This document shows, piece by piece, positions 8,334 through 16,738 of a stretch of 39,897 bases of DNA. The notes under the pieces were generated by a model. The model was not told the origin of the DNA. It was given only the letters and a program-made list of their open reading frames with translations, and did not search any database. Location: NCBI GenBank assembly GCA_964412845.1, contig CAYPQM010000049.1:1-39897 (forward strand), read 5' to 3'. The first letter of the stretch is position 1, and each line of letters begins with the position of its first letter. Source of the DNA: JAWWPY01 sp964412845 (lineage in GTDB: Bacteria; Actinomycetota; Actinomycetes; Streptosporangiales; Streptosporangiaceae). Made by a program: the position numbers and the translations under genes.

Positions 8334-8350
8334 TTTCTAGCTGCTAAAAA
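8334..8350. promoter_or_regulatory. Candidate TetR operator palindrome
   Basis: The 17-nt inverted repeat TTTCTAGCTGCTAAAAA is symmetric about the T at 8342, with TAGC/GCTA arms and outer TTT/AAA and one mismatched pair. It lies in the AT-rich gap between the SRPBCC gene and the tetR gene, where a divergent autoregulated operator is expected. Which protein binds it is inferred. Confidence 0.5.
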
Positions 8351-8395
8351 TTTATAGTAACAGAAGAAATACTGACACCGGACTATGCTGCGGGC

Positions 8396-9103
8396 ATGAG
8401 CAGCCGGACGGTGGACTGGACGGTGCCGCCCGCCCCGGGGACCGGGGTGCGCGAGGCGGGAGGGCTGCGGGAGCGCAAGAAGCGCCTGATGCGCCAGCAG
8501 TTGTCCGACACGGCGACCGAAATGTTCATGGAGCGCGGCTTCGACGCCGTCCGGGTAACGGAGATCGCCGAGGCGTGCGGGGTGTCGGAGAAGACGGTCT
8601 TCAACTACTTCCCCACCAAGGAGTCGCTGATCCTGGACCGCCTGGAGTCCACGATGGCCTCGCTGCGGACCGGCCTGGCCGAACCTGGGGTAACCCCGGT
8701 CGAGGCGGCGCTGCGGATCCTGGACCACGAACTGGGCGCCATGACGTCCTGGCTGGCCGCCCAGGACGACCCAGTCCAGGCCGGCGCCATGATCCAGCGC
8801 TTCGGCGCCCTGATCCAGGCCACACCCTCATTGCGGGCCCATCAGAGCGACATGATGGACCAGTTCGTCGCCGTGGCTGCCGCGAACCTGGCGGAGCGGG
8901 CCGCGATGAGCGCGGACGACCCGGAGCCGCAGATCGCGGCCACCGCCCTGCTGGGCCTGTGGCGTATCCAGTTCCGCAGCCTGTCGAAATACCTGGGCGG
9001 CGCCCGCACACCCGCACAGGTCCACCAGGCGGTGACGGCCGACGTGCACCGCGCCGCGCAGCTCATCGACGCCGGACTGAACTCGTCACCGTGGGCGCGG
9101 TGA
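8396..9103 (+). CDS. TetR/AcrR-family transcriptional regulator
   Basis: A 235-residue regulator. After a ~20-residue extension, the TetR DNA-binding domain spans about residues 25-75: RKKRLMRQQLSDTATEMFMERGFDAVRVTEIAEACGVSEKTVFNYFPTKESLI. The helix-turn-helix is VTEIAEACGVSEKTVFNYF. The helical C-terminal ligand/dimerisation domain has no obvious specific motif. It probably represses itself and the divergent SRPBCC gene through the palindrome between them. The ATG follows an AT-rich leader without a strong ribosome binding site. Confidence 0.9.
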   Translation: MSSRTVDWTVPPAPGTGVREAGGLRERKKRLMRQQLSDTATEMFMERGFDAVRVTEIAEACGVSEKTVFNYFPTKESLILDRLESTMASLRTGLAEPGVTPVEAALRILDHELGAMTSWLAAQDDPVQAGAMIQRFGALIQATPSLRAHQSDMMDQFVAVAAANLAERAAMSADDPEPQIAATALLGLWRIQFRSLSKYLGGARTPAQVHQAVTADVHRAAQLIDAGLNSSPWAR

Positions 9104-9130
9104 GTCCGGCCGGAGTGGCAGCGGCCGGGC

Positions 9131-11011
9131 TCAGCCGCCCGTGAGGAAGGGACGGAGTGCGTCGAGGGCCGCGACGTCGTCGATGGTGGACGGGACGGGC
9201 TCGTCGTCACCGTCGGCTATGCCGCGCATGGTCTTGCGGAGAATCTTGCCGGAGCGGGTTTTCGGCAGGGCCGCGACGATATCCACCCGGCGCAGGGCCG
9301 CGAAGGGGCCGATCTGCTGGCGGATCAGCCCGACCAGCTCGGTGCGCAACAGCTCGGGGTCAGCGTCGTAGCCCGCTTTGAGGACCACGAACCCGCGCGG
9401 GATCTGGCCCTTGAGCTGATCATTCACGCCAATGACCGCGCATTCGGCGACAGCGGGATGGCTGGCCAGGACTTCTTCGATCTCCCCGGTGGACAGCCGA
9501 TGGCCCGCGACATTGATGACGTCATCCGTGCGGCCCATGACATAGAGATATCCGTCCTGGTCCCGGTATCCCCCGTCGCCGGTGTGGTACGCGCCGGGGT
9601 AGCGCGACAAGTAGGAATCGATGAACCTCTGGTCATCTCCCCACAGGCTGGTCAGGCATCCGGGCGGCAGCGGGAGCCGCAGCACGATCTCCCCCGCTAC
9701 GCCCGGGGCGACGTCAGCGCCGGCGAGGTCCACAACGCGCACGTCGTAGCCGGGTACCGGCATGGTCGGTGAGCCGGGCTTGGTGGCCATGGGGTCCAGT
9801 CCCATCAGGTCGGCCGCGATCGGCCAGCCGGTTTCGGTCTGCCACCAGTGGTCGATGACCGGGACGCCGAGCAGTTCCCCGGCCCATCGGTAGGTTTCCG
9901 GATCGAGCCGCTCACCGGCCAGGAACAGGTACTGGAACGCGGAGAGGTCGTACTTGCGGGTCAGCGTGCCGTCCGGATCTTCCTTCTTGATCGCCCGGAA
10001 TGCGGTGGGCGCGGTGAACAGCGCCTTGACTCCGTGCTCCGCGACCACCCGCCAGAACGCACCAGCATCCGGGGTGCCGACCGGCTTGCCCTCGTACAGC
10101 ACCGTGGTGCATCCCGCCAGCAACGGGGCGTAGACGATGTAGGAGTGGCCAACCACCCAGCCGATGTCGGAGGCGGCCCAGAACACATCACCAGGCTGGA
10201 TGTCGTAGATGTGCTCCATGCTCCAATGGAGCGCGACGGCGTGGCCTCCGTTGTCGCGGACCACGCCCTTGGGCCGGCCGGTGGTCCCCGAGGTGTACAA
10301 GATGTACAGCGGGTCAGTGGCCGCGACGGGCACGCAGCCGACGGGCTCGGCCACAGCCATCGCCTGCGCCCAGTCCAGGTCGCGGCCGGCGACCAGGGTG
10401 GCCAGTGCCTCCGGGCGCTGCAGGATGACGCATCCCTGTGGTTTGTGGCTGGACAGCCCGATCGCCTGGTCCAGGATCGGCTTGTACTCCAGGACCCGGG
10501 TGACCTCAATCCCGCAGGATGCCGACACGACGACCGTGGGGGTGGCGTCCTCGATGCGGGCCGCCAGCTCAGGCGCGGCGAAGCCGCCGAATACCACCGA
10601 GTGCACGGCGCCGATGCGCGCGCAGGCGAGCATCGCGACCACTGCCTCCGGGATCATCGGCATGTAAATGACGACGCGATCCCCAGCACCCGTCCCGAGG
10701 CCCCGCAGGACGCCGGCGAACCGGGCGACCTGATCGAGCAGCTGCCGGTATGTCAGGGTGCGGGACGTGCCGGTCACCGGGCTGTCATAGATCAGCGCGG
10801 CCTGGTCACCGCGGCCGTCACGGACATGCCGGTCGACCGCGTTGAAGCAGGTGTTCAGCACACCGTCCGCGAACCATCGGTAGAACGGCGGATTGGATCT
10901 GTCCAGCACCACCGTGGGCTGGCGGTACCAGTCGATTCCCGACGTAGCCTCGCCCCAGAACTTCTCCGGGCTGGTCAGGCTCTGGCGGAATGCTTCCGCG
11001 TAACGGCCCAT
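9131..11011 (-). CDS. prpE: Propionyl-CoA synthetase / acetyl-CoA synthetase-like enzyme
   Basis: A 626-residue AMP-forming acyl-CoA synthetase. Its N-terminal domain has the ACAS opening (FWGEATSGIDWYRQPTVVLD), then the phosphate loop YTSGTTGRPKG, the adenine site HWWQTETGWP, YHTGDGGYRD and the C-terminal RSGKILRKTMR with catalytic Lys589. The residues GIDWYRQP and NTCFNAVDRHV and the length fit PrpE/ACSS3-type propionyl-CoA synthetases better than acetyl-CoA synthetase, but substrate choice cannot be proven. The product would feed propionate or acetate into CoA metabolism. It converges on tetR and is divergent from the malic enzyme across 323 nt. Confidence 0.85.
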   Translation of the reverse strand: MGRYAEAFRQSLTSPEKFWGEATSGIDWYRQPTVVLDRSNPPFYRWFADGVLNTCFNAVDRHVRDGRGDQAALIYDSPVTGTSRTLTYRQLLDQVARFAGVLRGLGTGAGDRVVIYMPMIPEAVVAMLACARIGAVHSVVFGGFAAPELAARIEDATPTVVVSASCGIEVTRVLEYKPILDQAIGLSSHKPQGCVILQRPEALATLVAGRDLDWAQAMAVAEPVGCVPVAATDPLYILYTSGTTGRPKGVVRDNGGHAVALHWSMEHIYDIQPGDVFWAASDIGWVVGHSYIVYAPLLAGCTTVLYEGKPVGTPDAGAFWRVVAEHGVKALFTAPTAFRAIKKEDPDGTLTRKYDLSAFQYLFLAGERLDPETYRWAGELLGVPVIDHWWQTETGWPIAADLMGLDPMATKPGSPTMPVPGYDVRVVDLAGADVAPGVAGEIVLRLPLPPGCLTSLWGDDQRFIDSYLSRYPGAYHTGDGGYRDQDGYLYVMGRTDDVINVAGHRLSTGEIEEVLASHPAVAECAVIGVNDQLKGQIPRGFVVLKAGYDADPELLRTELVGLIRQQIGPFAALRRVDIVAALPKTRSGKILRKTMRGIADGDDEPVPSTIDDVAALDALRPFLTGG

Positions 11012-11174
11012 AGCTGCATGCTCCTCACTGCCTGTCCTGGCGGCCTGGTTCTGGTGCTGGCGGGACGGTCAGCGGAAGTACCGCGGTGAGGCAGCGGCCA
11101 ATGCTGGTCGCGCCGCCCCCGGGCCGTTCCAGGCCGGATGAGACCAGCATCAGCTTTCGGCACGCGCACGGAAA

Positions 11175-11188
11175 GCGCCATAAGTCCC
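11175..11188 (-). promoter_or_regulatory. DosR/DevR-like box upstream of malic enzyme
   Basis: On the minus strand the site reads GGGACTTATGGCGC, one base away from GGGACNNNNGGCCC. It lies about 150 nt upstream of the malic enzyme ATG. It is a member of the repeated site set described in the findings. Confidence 0.55.
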
Positions 11189-11208
11189 GATTGCGCCGCC
11201 AGAGGTCA

Positions 11209-11222
11209 GGTCCGATCGGACC
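11209..11222. repeat. Perfect 14-bp palindrome GGTCCGATCGGACC
   Basis: The sequence equals its own reverse complement. It sits 20 nt downstream of the DosR-like box in the prpE/malic enzyme gap. It could be a second regulator site; no family can be named. Confidence 0.45.
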
Positions 11223-11334
11223 GGGCCTGCCGTTGCTGTTCAGCAGTCCGCTGATCATGATGGTCTGGGGCAACCCGCAGCGCCGGGCCGCAGACCGGGC
11301 CGCAGTGCTATCGCACCAGGAACGGGAGAGGCCC

Positions 11335-12984
11335 ATGAGCGTCGATCACGGTTCCGGAGTGCGGGTACTGGACGACCCGCTGACGAACAGGGGCACCGCC
11401 TTCACCGAGGAAGAGCGCTCCGCGCGGGGATTGCGCGGCCTGCTGCCGACCGTGGTGGAGACGCTGGAACAGCAGGTGCAGCGCAGGTACCAGGCTTACC
11501 GCGAGCAGCCCACCGACATCGCCCGGCACATCAACCTGCGCGCGCTGCAGGACACCAACGAGGTGCTGTTCTACCGGCTGGTGTCCGACCACATCGAGGA
11601 AATGCTGCCGATCATCTACACCCCGACCGTCGGCCTGGCCTGCCAGCGCTTCAGCGAGATCTACCGCCGGCCGCGCGGGCTGTTCATCGCCTACCCGGAC
11701 CGCGACCGCATCGGGGAGATCCTGCGCAACCGGCCCCGGCGCGAGGTCAGCGCCATCGTCGTCACAGACGGGCAGCGCGTCCTTGGCCTGGGTGACCAGG
11801 GCATCGGCGGGATGAGCATCCCGATCGGCAAGCTGTCGCTCTACACGGCGCTCGGGGGGATCGACCCGGCCCGCACGCTGCCGGTGCTCCTCGACGTCGG
11901 CACCGACAACCCCGAGCTTCTCGATGACCCGCTGTACCTCGGCTGGCGGCACCACCGGGTCAGCGGCGGCGACTACGACGGCTTCGTCGAGGGGTTCGTC
12001 CAGGCGGTGCAGACCGAGCTGCCCGATGTGCTGCTGCAATGGGAGGACTTCGCCACCCAGCATGCTCTGCCTATCCTGGAGCGCTACCGCGACCAGTTGC
12101 TCACCTTCAACGATGACATCCAGGGCACCGCGGCCGTCGTCCTGGCCGCCCTGTCCGCCGCGGCCACCGCCACCGGGTCGCGGCTGCGCGACCAGAAGAT
12201 CGCCATGCTCGGCGCTGGCTCAGCCAGCATTGGCGTCTGCGAGCAGGTCGTCCGGTCGATGGTGGCCGACGGCAGGTCCGAGCACGATGCGCGGGCCCGG
12301 ATCTACGTGGTCGACATCAACGGCCTGCTGACCACCGACCGCACGGACCTTGACCCGGCGCAGCGCAACGTCGCCCAGCCGCCGGCCGCCGGGCCCGGCG
12401 CGGAACCTGGTCAGCGGGCCAGCCTGATGGACGTGATCAAGGCTGTCCAGCCCACCGCGCTGATCGGCTTGTCCACCGCCACCGGCGCGTTCACCGAGGA
12501 CATCGTCCGCGCGATGGCCGCCCAGGTGAAGCGGCCGATCATCATGCCGCTGTCCAATCCGACCAGCCGGAGCGAGGCCCGGCCGCAGGATCTGGCCGAC
12601 TGGACTGAGGGCCGCGCGCTGATCGCCACCGGATCTCCGTTCCCGCCCATGCAGGTCGGCGGGGCCAGCATCCCGGTCGCCCAGTGCAACAACATCTACA
12701 TCTTCCCCGGGGTCAGCCTCGGGGTGACCGCCGTGCACGCCACCAGGGTGACCGACGCCATGCTCGCCGCGGCGGCCGTGGCCGTCAGCGACGCCGCCCC
12801 CATCCACCATGATCCGCACGGGATGCTGCTGCCCGGCCGCGATCAGCTGCCTACCACCGCGACCGCCGTGGCACGCGCTGTCGCCCGGGCCGCGGTCGCT
12901 GAGGCTGTCGCGCCCGCGCTCACCGAAGCCCAGATCGGCCAGGCCATCCAGCGGACCAGGTGGCTACCCAGCTATCAGGCCTGA
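11335..12984 (+). CDS. maeA: NAD-dependent malic enzyme
   Basis: A 549-residue malic enzyme of the large type, converting malate to pyruvate and CO2 with reduction of NAD(P)+. Signatures are IIYTPTVGLACQRFSEIYRRPRGLF (with the catalytic Tyr), FNDDIQGTAAVVLAAL (metal-binding Asp pair, residues ~258-265) and the nucleotide fold GAGSASIGVCEQVV. Length and order match SfcA/MaeA enzymes. The start at 11335 is chosen because GGGAGAGG precedes it and conserved sequence begins soon after; the frame is open further 5'. A DosR-like box upstream suggests it feeds pyruvate to the PFOR branch at low oxygen. A strong hairpin follows. Confidence 0.92.
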   Translation: MSVDHGSGVRVLDDPLTNRGTAFTEEERSARGLRGLLPTVVETLEQQVQRRYQAYREQPTDIARHINLRALQDTNEVLFYRLVSDHIEEMLPIIYTPTVGLACQRFSEIYRRPRGLFIAYPDRDRIGEILRNRPRREVSAIVVTDGQRVLGLGDQGIGGMSIPIGKLSLYTALGGIDPARTLPVLLDVGTDNPELLDDPLYLGWRHHRVSGGDYDGFVEGFVQAVQTELPDVLLQWEDFATQHALPILERYRDQLLTFNDDIQGTAAVVLAALSAAATATGSRLRDQKIAMLGAGSASIGVCEQVVRSMVADGRSEHDARARIYVVDINGLLTTDRTDLDPAQRNVAQPPAAGPGAEPGQRASLMDVIKAVQPTALIGLSTATGAFTEDIVRAMAAQVKRPIIMPLSNPTSRSEARPQDLADWTEGRALIATGSPFPPMQVGGASIPVAQCNNIYIFPGVSLGVTAVHATRVTDAMLAAAAVAVSDAAPIHHDPHGMLLPGRDQLPTTATAVARAVARAAVAEAVAPALTEAQIGQAIQRTRWLPSYQA

Positions 12985-12996
12985 GGCCGCAGCCAG

Positions 12997-13036
12997 GCTG
13001 ACCGGCCGGCCAGCTGGCTCTGCCCGGCCGGTCAGC
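12997..13036. terminator. Bidirectional hairpin terminator
   Basis: A perfect 13-bp stem (GCTGACCGGCCGG at 12997-13009 with CCGGCCGGTCAGC at 13024-13036) encloses a 14-nt loop. It sits between the convergent malic enzyme and usp stops. There is no T-run, as is common in actinomycetes. Confidence 0.75.
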
Positions 13037-13041
13037 ATCGG

Positions 13042-13503
13042 TTAGCGGTGGGCCTGCCCACGGATCACGACCACCGGGCAGGGCGCGTGATGCACACAGT
13101 GCTGGCTCACTGAGCCCAGCAAGGCCTCAGCGAGCTCGCCATGTCCCCGGCTGCCCACCACGAGCAGGTCAGCGCCCTTAGCGACATCCAGGAGTACCTG
13201 CGCGGGGTAGCCCTCAACGACCTGCTCCCGCACCGTGACCTTACTGCCCGGGTCCACGGCGTTGCTGATCGCCTCGGCCGCGGTTTTCTCGGCGGTCTCG
13301 CGGAAGTCGCCCACGGAGATGGCCATGGGCGCCATGCCGAAGCCGGCCAGCGCGGCCGGGTACTGCCACACGATCACCGCGTCGATGGTGCTGCCGGTCA
13401 GCTCGGCTTGCCCCACGGCCCAGCGAAGCGCCGCTTCAGCGGATGGCGAGCCATCAACGCCCACCACGATGCGCGGGGCCGTTCCGTCCTTGTGTGCTGA
13501 CAT
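13042..13503 (-). CDS. Universal stress protein (UspA family)
   Basis: A 153-residue single-domain USP. It opens RIVVGVDGSPSAEAALRWAV and ends with the ATP-binding signature GSRGHGELAEALLGSVSQHCVHHAPCPVVVI (G-2x-G-9x-G-S). ATP-binding USPs are typical dormancy/hypoxia regulon members in mycobacteria. It is divergent from the DevS-like kinase gene across 184 nt. A weak DosR-like sequence at 13595-13608 lies about 90 nt upstream. Confidence 0.92.
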   Translation of the reverse strand: MSAHKDGTAPRIVVGVDGSPSAEAALRWAVGQAELTGSTIDAVIVWQYPAALAGFGMAPMAISVGDFRETAEKTAAEAISNAVDPGSKVTVREQVVEGYPAQVLLDVAKGADLLVVGSRGHGELAEALLGSVSQHCVHHAPCPVVVIRGQAHR

Positions 13504-13594
13504 CTATATCTCCTCGGAACGTCATTACCGTTGTCCACTTCCAGCATCCGGTGCCGCGCCATCCGCTGCGGAGAGGCGTTATGCCCTCCCGAAG

Positions 13595-13608
13595 GGGACC
13601 TTCTGCCT
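13595..13608 (+). promoter_or_regulatory. Weak DosR-like box between usp and sensor kinase
   Basis: GGGACCTTCTGCCT keeps the left half GGGAC and part of the right half, with two mismatches to GGGACNNNNGGCCC. Its position between two divergent genes of the presumed regulon is suggestive, but the match alone is not convincing. Confidence 0.3.
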
Positions 13609-13687
13609 GCTCGGATACCGGCCAGCTGCCTGCCCGGATACCGGCCCGCCAATCTGGGGAGATTTCCCTGGCTGACGTCCAGGGGCC

Positions 13688-15445
13688 ATGACCCGGGCCC
13701 CCCGCCGGCGTACGATCGGCAGTGAGGAGGTGATCTTCGTTAGCGATCCGGGATCCTCGCCTACCCGGCCGGTCCTGCCTCAGCTGCGGCTTGATGACCT
13801 GCTCGGTGAGCTCCAGGTCAGGCTGACCGCCGCGGTCAAAACCCGGGACCGGGTGCACGCGCTGCTCGAGGCGGTTGTCGCGGTGGGCGCCAATCTCGAG
13901 CTGGAGGTTGTCCTCCGGCAGATCGTCGAGGCGGCGGTCACCCTGGTCGACGCCCGGTACGGTGCGCTCGGGGTCATCGGAGAGGGCGGCCGGCTGTCCG
14001 AGTTCATCCCGGTAGGCCTGGATGACGAGGCAATCGCGAAGATCCACCACTGGCCCGAAGGCCGCGGCCTGCTCGGTGAGCTGATCGCCCACCCCCGCCC
14101 GCTGCGCCTGCCGGAGATCTCCGCGGACCAGCGCTCATCGGGGTTCCCCGACGGCCATCCGCCGATGAAGACGTTCCTCGGTGTGCCATTGCGCATCCGC
14201 GAGGAGGTGTTCGGCAACATCTACCTCACCGGGAAGCGGGACGACGCCGAGTTCGATGACGAGGATGAGGCGGTCCTGACCGCGCTCGCGGCGGCTGCGG
14301 GGGTTGCCATCGAGAACGCCCGGCTCTATGACGAAGCGCGCAGGCAGCAGCGCTGGCTGCGGGCCAGCGCCGACGTCACCCAGCGGCTGCTGTCGGGGGC
14401 GGAACCCCGGGAGATACTGGCCCTGGTCACCGAGCAGGCACTGGAAATATCCGGGGCCGACCTGGTCGTCCTGGCCCTGCCGGCCGGCAACCGCCAGCAG
14501 CTGGTGATCGAGCATGCGGCGGGCGAAGGCGCGAAGGATGCCCTCGGCCTCGTGCTCCCGGTGCACAGCTCGGTGTCCGGGATGGTGCTGGACACCGGCA
14601 AACCGCTCAACGTGGACGACTTCAGCAACGATGAGCGGGCCGCTCCCACCGCCCGCAATCACATGCACCTGGGACCGGCGGTCGTGGTCCCGCTGGGCAC
14701 TCCCGGCAACGTCTGGGGGATCCTTACCGCCGGACGGCGCCCGGGCGCGCTGCCGCTCGCCCCGCAAGCCGTCGAGGTGCTGATCACCTTCGCCGCGCAG
14801 GCCGGCATCGGCCTGGAACTCGCCGAGCACCGCCGGGATACCGAGCGCTTCGCGGTGTTCGAGGACCGCGATCGCATCGCGCGTGATTTGCACGACCTGG
14901 TCATCCAGCGGCTGTATGCCACCGGCATGTCCCTGGAGGGCGTTTCCGCGCGGATGGGTGACTCTGACAACGGCCGCCGGGTCAGCAGCGCGGTGGACGC
15001 ACTGGACGAGACGATCAAGGAGATCCGGTCCGCCATCTTCTCGCTGCACGCACGGCCAGATCCGCACGAGGCTGGCCTTCGGTCCAGGATCCTCGTGGTC
15101 GTGGAGGAGGCGACGCAGTCCCTGGGCTTCGCCCCTGAGCTGCGACTGGCCGGCCGTCTCGATGAGGACGTGCCCGCCGCGACCGGCGAGCATCTCCTGG
15201 GCGCGCTGCGCGAGGCGCTGTCCAATGCGGCCCGGCACGCCGCCGCCAGCAAGGTCCAGGTGACGGTGGAAGCCGGGCCGGAGCTCATCCTGCTGGTCCG
15301 GGACAACGGCACCGGGATGAAGCCAGATGGCCGCCGGAGCGGGCTGGCCAACCTCGCGGACCGTGCGGAACTCCTCGGCGGGACGCTGCGCACGGACCCG
15401 GCTGACGGAGGCGGGACCGGGCTCACCTGGCGGGTACCGCTCTAG
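13688..15445 (+). CDS. GAF-GAF sensor histidine kinase, DevS/DosS-like
   Basis: A 585-residue soluble NarL/DegS-type kinase. GAF-A (about residues 60-212) contains YGALGVIGEGGRLSEF, GFPDGHPPMKTFLGVPLRI and VFGNIYLTGK, matching the haem GAF domain of mycobacterial DevS/DosT. His157 in GHPPM is the candidate haem ligand. GAF-B spans ~225-380. The HisKA_3 motif ARDLHDLVIQRLY carries phosphoacceptor His402. The HATPase domain has EALSNAARHA (N box) and DNGTGM (G box). No response regulator is adjacent or elsewhere in the window. The start is ambiguous: ATG 13688, or GTG 13730 directly after a GAGGAG. It probably senses redox/O2/NO for the surrounding regulon (inference). Confidence 0.88.
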   Translation: MTRAPRRRTIGSEEVIFVSDPGSSPTRPVLPQLRLDDLLGELQVRLTAAVKTRDRVHALLEAVVAVGANLELEVVLRQIVEAAVTLVDARYGALGVIGEGGRLSEFIPVGLDDEAIAKIHHWPEGRGLLGELIAHPRPLRLPEISADQRSSGFPDGHPPMKTFLGVPLRIREEVFGNIYLTGKRDDAEFDDEDEAVLTALAAAAGVAIENARLYDEARRQQRWLRASADVTQRLLSGAEPREILALVTEQALEISGADLVVLALPAGNRQQLVIEHAAGEGAKDALGLVLPVHSSVSGMVLDTGKPLNVDDFSNDERAAPTARNHMHLGPAVVVPLGTPGNVWGILTAGRRPGALPLAPQAVEVLITFAAQAGIGLELAEHRRDTERFAVFEDRDRIARDLHDLVIQRLYATGMSLEGVSARMGDSDNGRRVSSAVDALDETIKEIRSAIFSLHARPDPHEAGLRSRILVVVEEATQSLGFAPELRLAGRLDEDVPAATGEHLLGALREALSNAARHAAASKVQVTVEAGPELILLVRDNGTGMKPDGRRSGLANLADRAELLGGTLRTDPADGGGTGLTWRVPL

Positions 15446-15485
15446 GCCGTGCCTCGGCCTGGCGGCACCCGCCGCCGGCACCCGC

Positions 15486-15517
15486 CGCAACGGCCCCAGG
15501 ATCCTGGGGCCGTTGCG
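15486..15517. terminator. Perfect 32-bp palindrome, bidirectional terminator
   Basis: CGCAACGGCCCCAGGA at 15486-15501 is followed directly by its exact reverse complement, so the whole 32 nt is a perfect palindrome. It lies between the convergent sensor kinase and gap genes, 4 nt before the gap stop codon. The very stable hairpin should stop transcription in both directions. Confidence 0.85.
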
Positions 15518-15520
15518 GTC

Positions 15521-16522
15521 CTAGAGCTGCGCGCCGACGATGGCGGCCAGGTCAGCCAGCCGGCAGGTGTAGCCCCACTCGTTGTCGTACCAGCCGAATA
15601 TCTTGACCAGGCTGCCCGCTGCCTGGGTCAGGCCGGAGTCGAACACGCAGGACGCGGGGTCCCCGACAATATCCCGGGACACCAGGGCGTCGGTGCTGTA
15701 GCGCAGCACGCCGGCCAGGTCACCCGCCGCGGCCTGCTCGAAAGCGCCGTTGACCTCATCGGCTGTCACCTCGCGGCCCAGCACAGCGGTCAGGTCGGTC
15801 AGCGAGCCGTCCTCCACGGGGACCCGGACAGCGACCCCGTCCAGCCGCCCGGCCAGGTCCGGGATAACCAGCCCGGCCGCCTTGGCCGCCCCGGTGCTGG
15901 TCGGCACGATGCTGACGGCCGCGCTGCGGGCCCGCCGCAGGTCCTTGTGCGGCCCGTCGAGCAGCATCTGGTCGCCGGTGTAGGCGTGGATCGTGGTCAT
16001 CAAGCCCTTGACCAGGCCGAAATTGTCCAGCAGGACCTTGGCCATCGGCACCACGCAGTTGGTGGTGCAGGAGGCGGCCGAGACCACGTCGTGCTGCAGC
16101 GGGTCGTACTCGGAGTCGTTGACCCCCACCACGACGGTGAGATCGGCGCCTTTGCCTGGCGCGGAGATCAGTACCTTGCGGGCGCCGCCCTTCAGGTGCG
16201 CGGCAGCGTCCTCACGGGCCCGGAATTTCCCGGTGGACTCGATGACGATGCTGACACCCAGCGCAGCCCAGTCGATCGCGGCCGGATCGCGCTTGGACAG
16301 CACCGCGATCTGCTTGCCGTTCAGGGTCAGCGAATCAGGGCCGTGCCCCACGGGAAAGCCGAGCCGGCCGTAGGTGGAGTCGAACTCCAGCAGGTGCGCC
16401 AGGGTCCGCGCGTCAGTCAGGTCGTTGACGGCCACGACCTCAAGATCGTCGCGTTCCAGGGCCCGGCGCACGAACGCGCGGCCGACCCGCCCAAATCCAT
16501 TGATTCCCACCCGGATAGTCAT
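15521..16522 (-). CDS. gap: Glyceraldehyde-3-phosphate dehydrogenase, type I
   Basis: This 333-residue glycolytic enzyme oxidises and phosphorylates glyceraldehyde-3-phosphate with NAD+. The Rossmann start TIRVGINGFGRVGRAFVRRAL, the catalytic SAASCTTNCVVP (Cys152), ATP-pathway-typical HAYTGDQMLLDGPHKDLRRARSAA and the C-terminal WYDNEWGYTCRL are all present. The start at 16522 follows GAGGAGG at ideal spacing; the frame runs on 5' but without homology. The gene stands alone, not in a pgk/tpi operon. It shares a control region containing a DosR-like box with the divergent nitroreductase, so it may be a second, low-oxygen GAPDH (inference). Confidence 0.93.
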   Translation of the reverse strand: MTIRVGINGFGRVGRAFVRRALERDDLEVVAVNDLTDARTLAHLLEFDSTYGRLGFPVGHGPDSLTLNGKQIAVLSKRDPAAIDWAALGVSIVIESTGKFRAREDAAAHLKGGARKVLISAPGKGADLTVVVGVNDSEYDPLQHDVVSAASCTTNCVVPMAKVLLDNFGLVKGLMTTIHAYTGDQMLLDGPHKDLRRARSAAVSIVPTSTGAAKAAGLVIPDLAGRLDGVAVRVPVEDGSLTDLTAVLGREVTADEVNGAFEQAAAGDLAGVLRYSTDALVSRDIVGDPASCVFDSGLTQAAGSLVKIFGWYDNEWGYTCRLADLAAIVGAQL

Positions 16523-16646
16523 CGCGGCCTCCTCGCTGCTGGTCTTCAGCCGCCCTCGTGGCGGCCAGCTCGCGCTAGCCCGCAGCCTCCTCACCAGGAT
16601 CGTGGCCGCGGCGGGCCGGTGGCCAACGGCATTCGTCCCCGCTTTA

Positions 16647-16660
16647 AGGCCCTTGGTCCC
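16647..16660 (-). promoter_or_regulatory. DosR/DevR-like box between gap and nitroreductase
   Basis: The minus strand reads GGGACCAAGGGCCT, matching GGGACNNNNGGCCC except in the last base. It is 79 nt upstream of the nitroreductase GTG and about 125 nt upstream of the gap ATG. A weaker half-matching copy (GGGACGAATGCCGT) lies 21 nt away at 16626-16639, giving a tandem arrangement like many DosR promoters. Confidence 0.6.
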
Positions 16661-16738
16661 AGGGCTTCCCGCCGACTTCCGGGGGGGCAGGACCTACGCC
16701 CCTGCCATGGGCCAGGGCGGGCAGGCAACCCTGGTGCT

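Larger units (their letters stand above)
11012..11334. promoter_or_regulatory. Divergent control region of prpE and malic enzyme
   Basis: This gene-free 323 nt lies between two divergent starts. It contains a DosR-like box at 11175-11188 and a separate perfect 14-bp palindrome, GGTCCGATCGGACC, at 11209-11222. The malic enzyme frame extends upstream through this region, but those residues resemble no malic enzyme. Confidence 0.5.

Noticed and set aside
13673..13700. Possible further DosR-like box around GGGGCCATGACCC before the sensor kinase
   Set aside because: The half-sites do not align to the spacing of the other sites, and it overlaps the probable start codon.
15449..16738. Upstream extension of the nitroreductase frame by about 430 codons
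   Set aside because: It lies antisense to gap, has shadow-like composition and no homology. The Acg-like protein begins at the GTG at 16739.
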